64,000 bases of DNA from Omphiscola glabra. Taxonomy: Eukaryota > Mollusca > Gastropoda > Lymnaeidae. Position numbers and translations under genes: made by a program. The notes under the pieces were generated by a model. The model searched no databases and was not told where the DNA came from. It saw only the letters and a program-made list of their open reading frames with translations. Positions 60,185 through 64,000 of the stretch are shown here, piece after piece. The stretch lies in NCBI GenBank assembly GCA_964017045.1, contig OZ024809.1:25823618-25887617 (forward strand), read 5' to 3'. Every line of letters begins with the position of its first letter. Position 1 is the first letter of the stretch.

Positions 60185-61000
60185 CCTCTCCCTCCTCCTA
60201 CTGCTCCATCCATTAACTACTCCCTTCATCCACTACTCCAACCATTAACTACTCCATCCACTGCTCCATACATTAACTACTTCCTTCATCCACTACTCCA
60301 TCCATTAAATAATCTCTTTATCCACTACTCCCTGCATCTACTACTCCATCCACTGCTCCATCCATGAACTACTCCCTTTATCCAATAATCCGTACATATA
60401 ATGCTCCTTCATCCATCAACCACACCCTTCATCCAATACTCGCTACATATACTACTCCCATCATCCACTACTCCTTTCATCAACCACTCCCTTCATCCAC
60501 TATTATATACTTTAAGGCTGCGACTATTCGCACCCTGGTACCAGAAGTGAGAGGTTGGGATTAAAAAACTATTTAAAATATTATTCTTGGGTTTGTAAGA
60601 CAAAATTTGGTATCAAATGAAAGATAATTGAATAGACTATACCGTTGTAACCTACTTCTTCAGTTTAACTAAAATTAACTACCACAAATGACATCCGAAT
60701 AGCATTGAGTCTAATGTGACCCGGGTGCGAATGGCAATGCTGCGTGTCCGGGTCCATTTTGAATAGCCACTTCAAATAGCCACTTCGATACTTTAACCAC
60801 TACCTTTATATATTACTCCCTTCATCCACTACTCCCGTCATCAACTACTCCGTCAATACACTTTTCCATCCATTAACTACTACATTCATCCACTACCCCT
60901 TTCATCCAATACTTCTCTCATCAACTACTCCTCCATCCACTACTTTCTTCATCCACTTCTCTAATATCCACTTCTCTCTTATCCACGTCTCTCCAATACA
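60185..61000. repeat. degenerate CT-rich repeat
   Basis: Repeated phrases ccatccattaactactccc and ttcatccactactcc at irregular spacing, broken by single-copy DNA at 60510-60790. It looks like an old, decayed minisatellite. Confidence 0.8.
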
Positions 61001-62698
61001 CTTCTTTCCTATCCACTTTTCGTCCCATTCACATCTCCCTCAAACACATCTCCCCCATACATTTTTCCCCATAACTATTCCTTCCATCCACAACCCCCTT
61101 CCAATTCTTCCCAACCTACGACATCTCACCCACATCTTCATCTCGCCTCACACCCGCCACTCTCCACCAACTGCCCCATCGACAAGTTGTCATGTGTCAA
61201 TGCGTTTCCCCGTCAGTGCACACAGAAGCAGCTGTCAGGGTGACTGACATTCAATCGCTTCTTAATCCCTTAACTCTTCCAAACGTGTACATACAAAATT
61301 TTAATTCTTTAATTTTTCTTTTACTGTATTCAAAGTGAAAAACTATATAACAACAAGTCTTATACTGCTAACTTTAATCTCATTTAAAAATGACTTTATA
61401 AGAAAAGGATTCTTTTTAAAAAATAAAAAAATTGACGAGACTTGATAGAGTTATTGATTACTTCTCAGCATCGTTGAGTTCAGAGGGAAAATACAATTTA
61501 ATTTTTTTTTCAAAATCCTTTACATCAAGCGTGTTACATAAAAACTGCTGGCCATGTTAAGATGAAGCCATGCTTCTCATCAGGACCTGTATCTCGGTTT
61601 ACGTGCGACTTAGCTGCGCTGGCGGACATACAGGTCTAACGCCATCACCAGGGAAACAGACCTTTTGTCCGCCAAGAACTGGTTTAATGTCGAAGAGCAT
61701 TCATCCATTCTAACTTTACAGAGAGGAGACGGAAGTGGATTAGAGAAGAAATATTGTTAAAAAAAGCATTGCCCCAATTTAACGTCACAGCAGGGGTCGC
61801 CGCCCTTTGGCCGTATACAATTGGTCTCTGGGGTTATCTCCTACTTTTCAAATTACGACGATCAGAGTGATTGAACCTGAGCTGCTCCATAAGATGTCAG
61901 TGTATCTTCTTTTTTAGAAATGAAAAAGTGGGCCTTTTGAAAGTTGACTAGGAATAGATTTCTAGACAATAAATTAAATACATTTGTTCTTCATTAAGAA
62001 AAGATTATGACGGTCAACAGAATGACTTACGGTAAGCAGAAAGCTTGTAGCCGGCCGTAGGTTGCGCACTACTTATCTACAGCAAGGTTCCTGTGAACAA
62101 AGTCCCACCTTAAAAAGTTTCTTGTAGTTTATAAACTCACTGACCCGACACGTTCTATACTTTAAACTTGGCGCTCGCACTGAAAGGGTGCATTTAATGA
62201 AATAGTTTATTTCGCAACAAAAAGCTTAGGTGCTACTAAAAAAAAATAATTGAAGACTCGCTTTCTTAAGTAATTGAAACTTCTGAACATTTAATAAGCG
62301 GAAATAGATATGAAGGACAAACCAATCTGTGTTGGAGGGTAGTGAAGATACAGTTGCAGAGAACTATAACTATTACGTCATGAGCCGTACAATTTTTTAA
62401 TTTGGGAGGTCAATATCGTTTTTAGGCAGACCAGTTACGATGATGGTTCGAGGCTATTTGAAACGCATAGGAACGGAGCTCCTGAACTTCTGTGTGCAAA
62501 GAAATAAATATTTATTAATTTAAGGGTTAAGGGGGTCTTGGGTGAGCTCCCACACACTTACCCCTCCTTAACATCCAAGGTCATAGGTAGAGGGGACTTA
62601 GAGGGTATTTTCGACCCGATTAATATACTTTAATAATCCTATCAATTTGCTCTATACCTTCAAGTTTTCGTTAATTAGGAGAGAAATGGAAATACGAT
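61001..62698. other. spacer, nothing recognised
   Basis: Mostly single-copy DNA. C/T-rich text to about 61200, then AT-rich. caggggtcgccgccctttgg at 61792 resembles a hAT terminus, but no partner end was found. Confidence 0.45.
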
Positions 62699-62800
62699 AT
62701 GCCAGGCTTGTTAACATCTATCACACAAAATAGTGCCAGGCTTGTTAACATCTATCACACAATAGATCTATCAGCTTAAGTTAACATCTATCACACAAAT
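62699..62800. repeat. short direct repeat, 3 copies
   Basis: ttaacatctatcacacaa occurs three times. The first two copies are preceded by tgccaggcttg. Confidence 0.9.
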
Positions 62801-62907
62801 CAATAAAAACAAGCACAACTGGTTCAGTGATTAAGTCAGAGTAAAATTGATTCCATTAATGTCGTCCATGTTTATTTATCACATAAAACCATTCATGAAT
62901 GGGAAAT

Positions 62908-63645
62908 GCTTTAGACAGGTCGATGATTTAGACAGGTCGATGATTTAGACAGGTCGATGATTTAGACAGGTCGATGACTTACAGGTCGATGATTTAGACA
63001 GGTCGATGACTTACAGGTCGATGACTTAGACAGGTCGATGACTTACAGGTCGATGATTTAGACAGGTCGATGATTTAGACAGGTCGATGATTTAGACAGG
63101 TCGATGACTTACAGGTCGATGATTTAGACAGGTCGATGATTTAGACAGGTCGATGATTTAGACAGGTCGATGACTTAGACAGGTCGATGACTTAGACAGG
63201 TCGATGATTTACAGGTCGATGATTTAGACAGGTCGATGACTTAGACAGGTCGATGACTTAGACAGGTCGATGACTTACAGGTCGATGATTTAGACAGGTC
63301 GATGATTTAGACAGGTCGATGATTTAGACAGGTCGATGACTTACAGGTCGATGATTTAGACAGGTCGATGATTTAGACAGGTCGATGATTTAGACAGGTC
63401 GATGATTTAGACAGGTCGATGACTTAGACAGGTCGATGACTTAGACAGGTCGATGATTTAGACAGGTCGATGATTTAGACAGGTCGATGACTTACAGGTC
63501 GATGATTTAGACAGGTCGATGATTTAGACAGGTCTATGATTTAGACAGGTCGATGATTTAGACAGGTCGATGATTTAGACAGGTCGATGACTTACAGGTC
63601 GATGATTTAGACAGGTCGATGACTTAGACAGGTCGATGATTTAAA
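62908..63645. repeat. 17-bp minisatellite with 14-bp variant, about 44 copies
   Basis: The unit is gatttagacaggtcgat. A shorter form with gacttacaggtcgat (three bases lost) is scattered through it, and long and short forms repeat in recognisable runs. Confidence 0.96.
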
Positions 63646-64000
63646 CAGACTCTGGGGTAAATAAGGTGTCATGAAAATGCGCCCACCCATCGAATGGAAT
63701 TGACATTTAAAATGTGGATTTTAACAATAATTATTATAGCCTGTGTGTTGACCTAGTTTTTGTTCAGCGTAGAGCTGTAGCGCCCACCACTTATCTCCCT
63801 CAATTGTGTGTTTGATATTGACGTCATCGATTGAATGAGTAGGGTCCTACCATTACCCACCCAGCCCTTGATGGGGGAATAGGTTGTTTACCTTCTAATT
63901 TGTTCTAAAGAAAATTATCGGGTAATCTTATTTTTAGAATTTCTTTCCTGAAAGGCTCTGGCTCACTCCTTATAAATAATCTGACAGCTTACCCAGCCGG
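63646..64000. other. spacer, nothing recognised
   Basis: Single-copy DNA to the window edge. No gene seen. Confidence 0.5.

Noticed and set aside
61792..61811. Left end of another hAT element (caggggtcgccgccctttgg)
   Set aside because: No matching right terminus or 8-bp duplication was found nearby.

Overview
This is a stretch of non-coding, repeat-dominated animal DNA. I find no intact protein-coding gene, no rRNA or tRNA gene and no bacterial-type operon. The recognisable coding remnants are all from transposable elements: CR1/L2-type LINE reverse transcriptases and hAT (GTF2IRD2/ZBED-like) transposases. That content, the AT-rich spacers and the very dense minisatellites suggest a metazoan genome. 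A mollusc, perhaps a gastropod, is my best guess, but this is inferred from general familiarity and no gene proves it.

About 45% of the window (my hand sum is roughly 29 kb of 64 kb) is tandem repeat, in more than 40 separate arrays. Most arrays have a unit of 14 to 39 bp unrelated in sequence to its neighbours. The largest are a 31-bp satellite of 211 in-phase units (51541-58088), a 39-bp array (36446-39377), an AAC/AAT microsatellite (1441-3656), a 16-bp array (10433-11632), a 24-bp array (23272-24290) and a TATC/TGTC composite (28505-29424). Nearly every long open reading frame is an artefact of these arrays.

Layout. 0-9.4 kb: a 17-bp array, the AAC/AAT block, a LINE tail on the minus strand (3.9 kb), an 18-bp array, GA-rich DNA split by a LINE 3' fragment (6.0 kb), then 33-bp and 25-bp arrays. 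9.4-17.7 kb: dispersed repeats, the 16-bp array, seven further minisatellites, a LINE tail (14.0 kb) and a SINE-like insertion that splits a 28-bp array (16.3-16.7 kb). 17.7-22.4 kb: mostly single-copy DNA with a hAT-type MITE at 21.2 kb. 22.4-29.4 kb: seven minisatellites and the tetranucleotide composite. 29.5-36.4 kb: a SINE-like copy, a hAT element with a decayed transposase, an 18-bp array, two nested hAT MITEs and a 24-bp array. 36.4-46.4 kb: the 39-bp array and about ten smaller arrays. 46.5-48.2 kb: the best LINE remnant. 49.97-58.11 kb: one apparent hAT element of 8.15 kb, enlarged by two 31-bp-period arrays on either side of its decayed transposase. 58.2-64 kb: four to five more arrays and a minus-strand LINE remnant.

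Nothing here acts as a gene pathway. The interesting biology is how transposons and tandem repeats interact: satellites growing inside hAT elements, retroelements landing in satellites, and higher-order repeat structure in several arrays. I did not find a convincing new molecular system beyond that.
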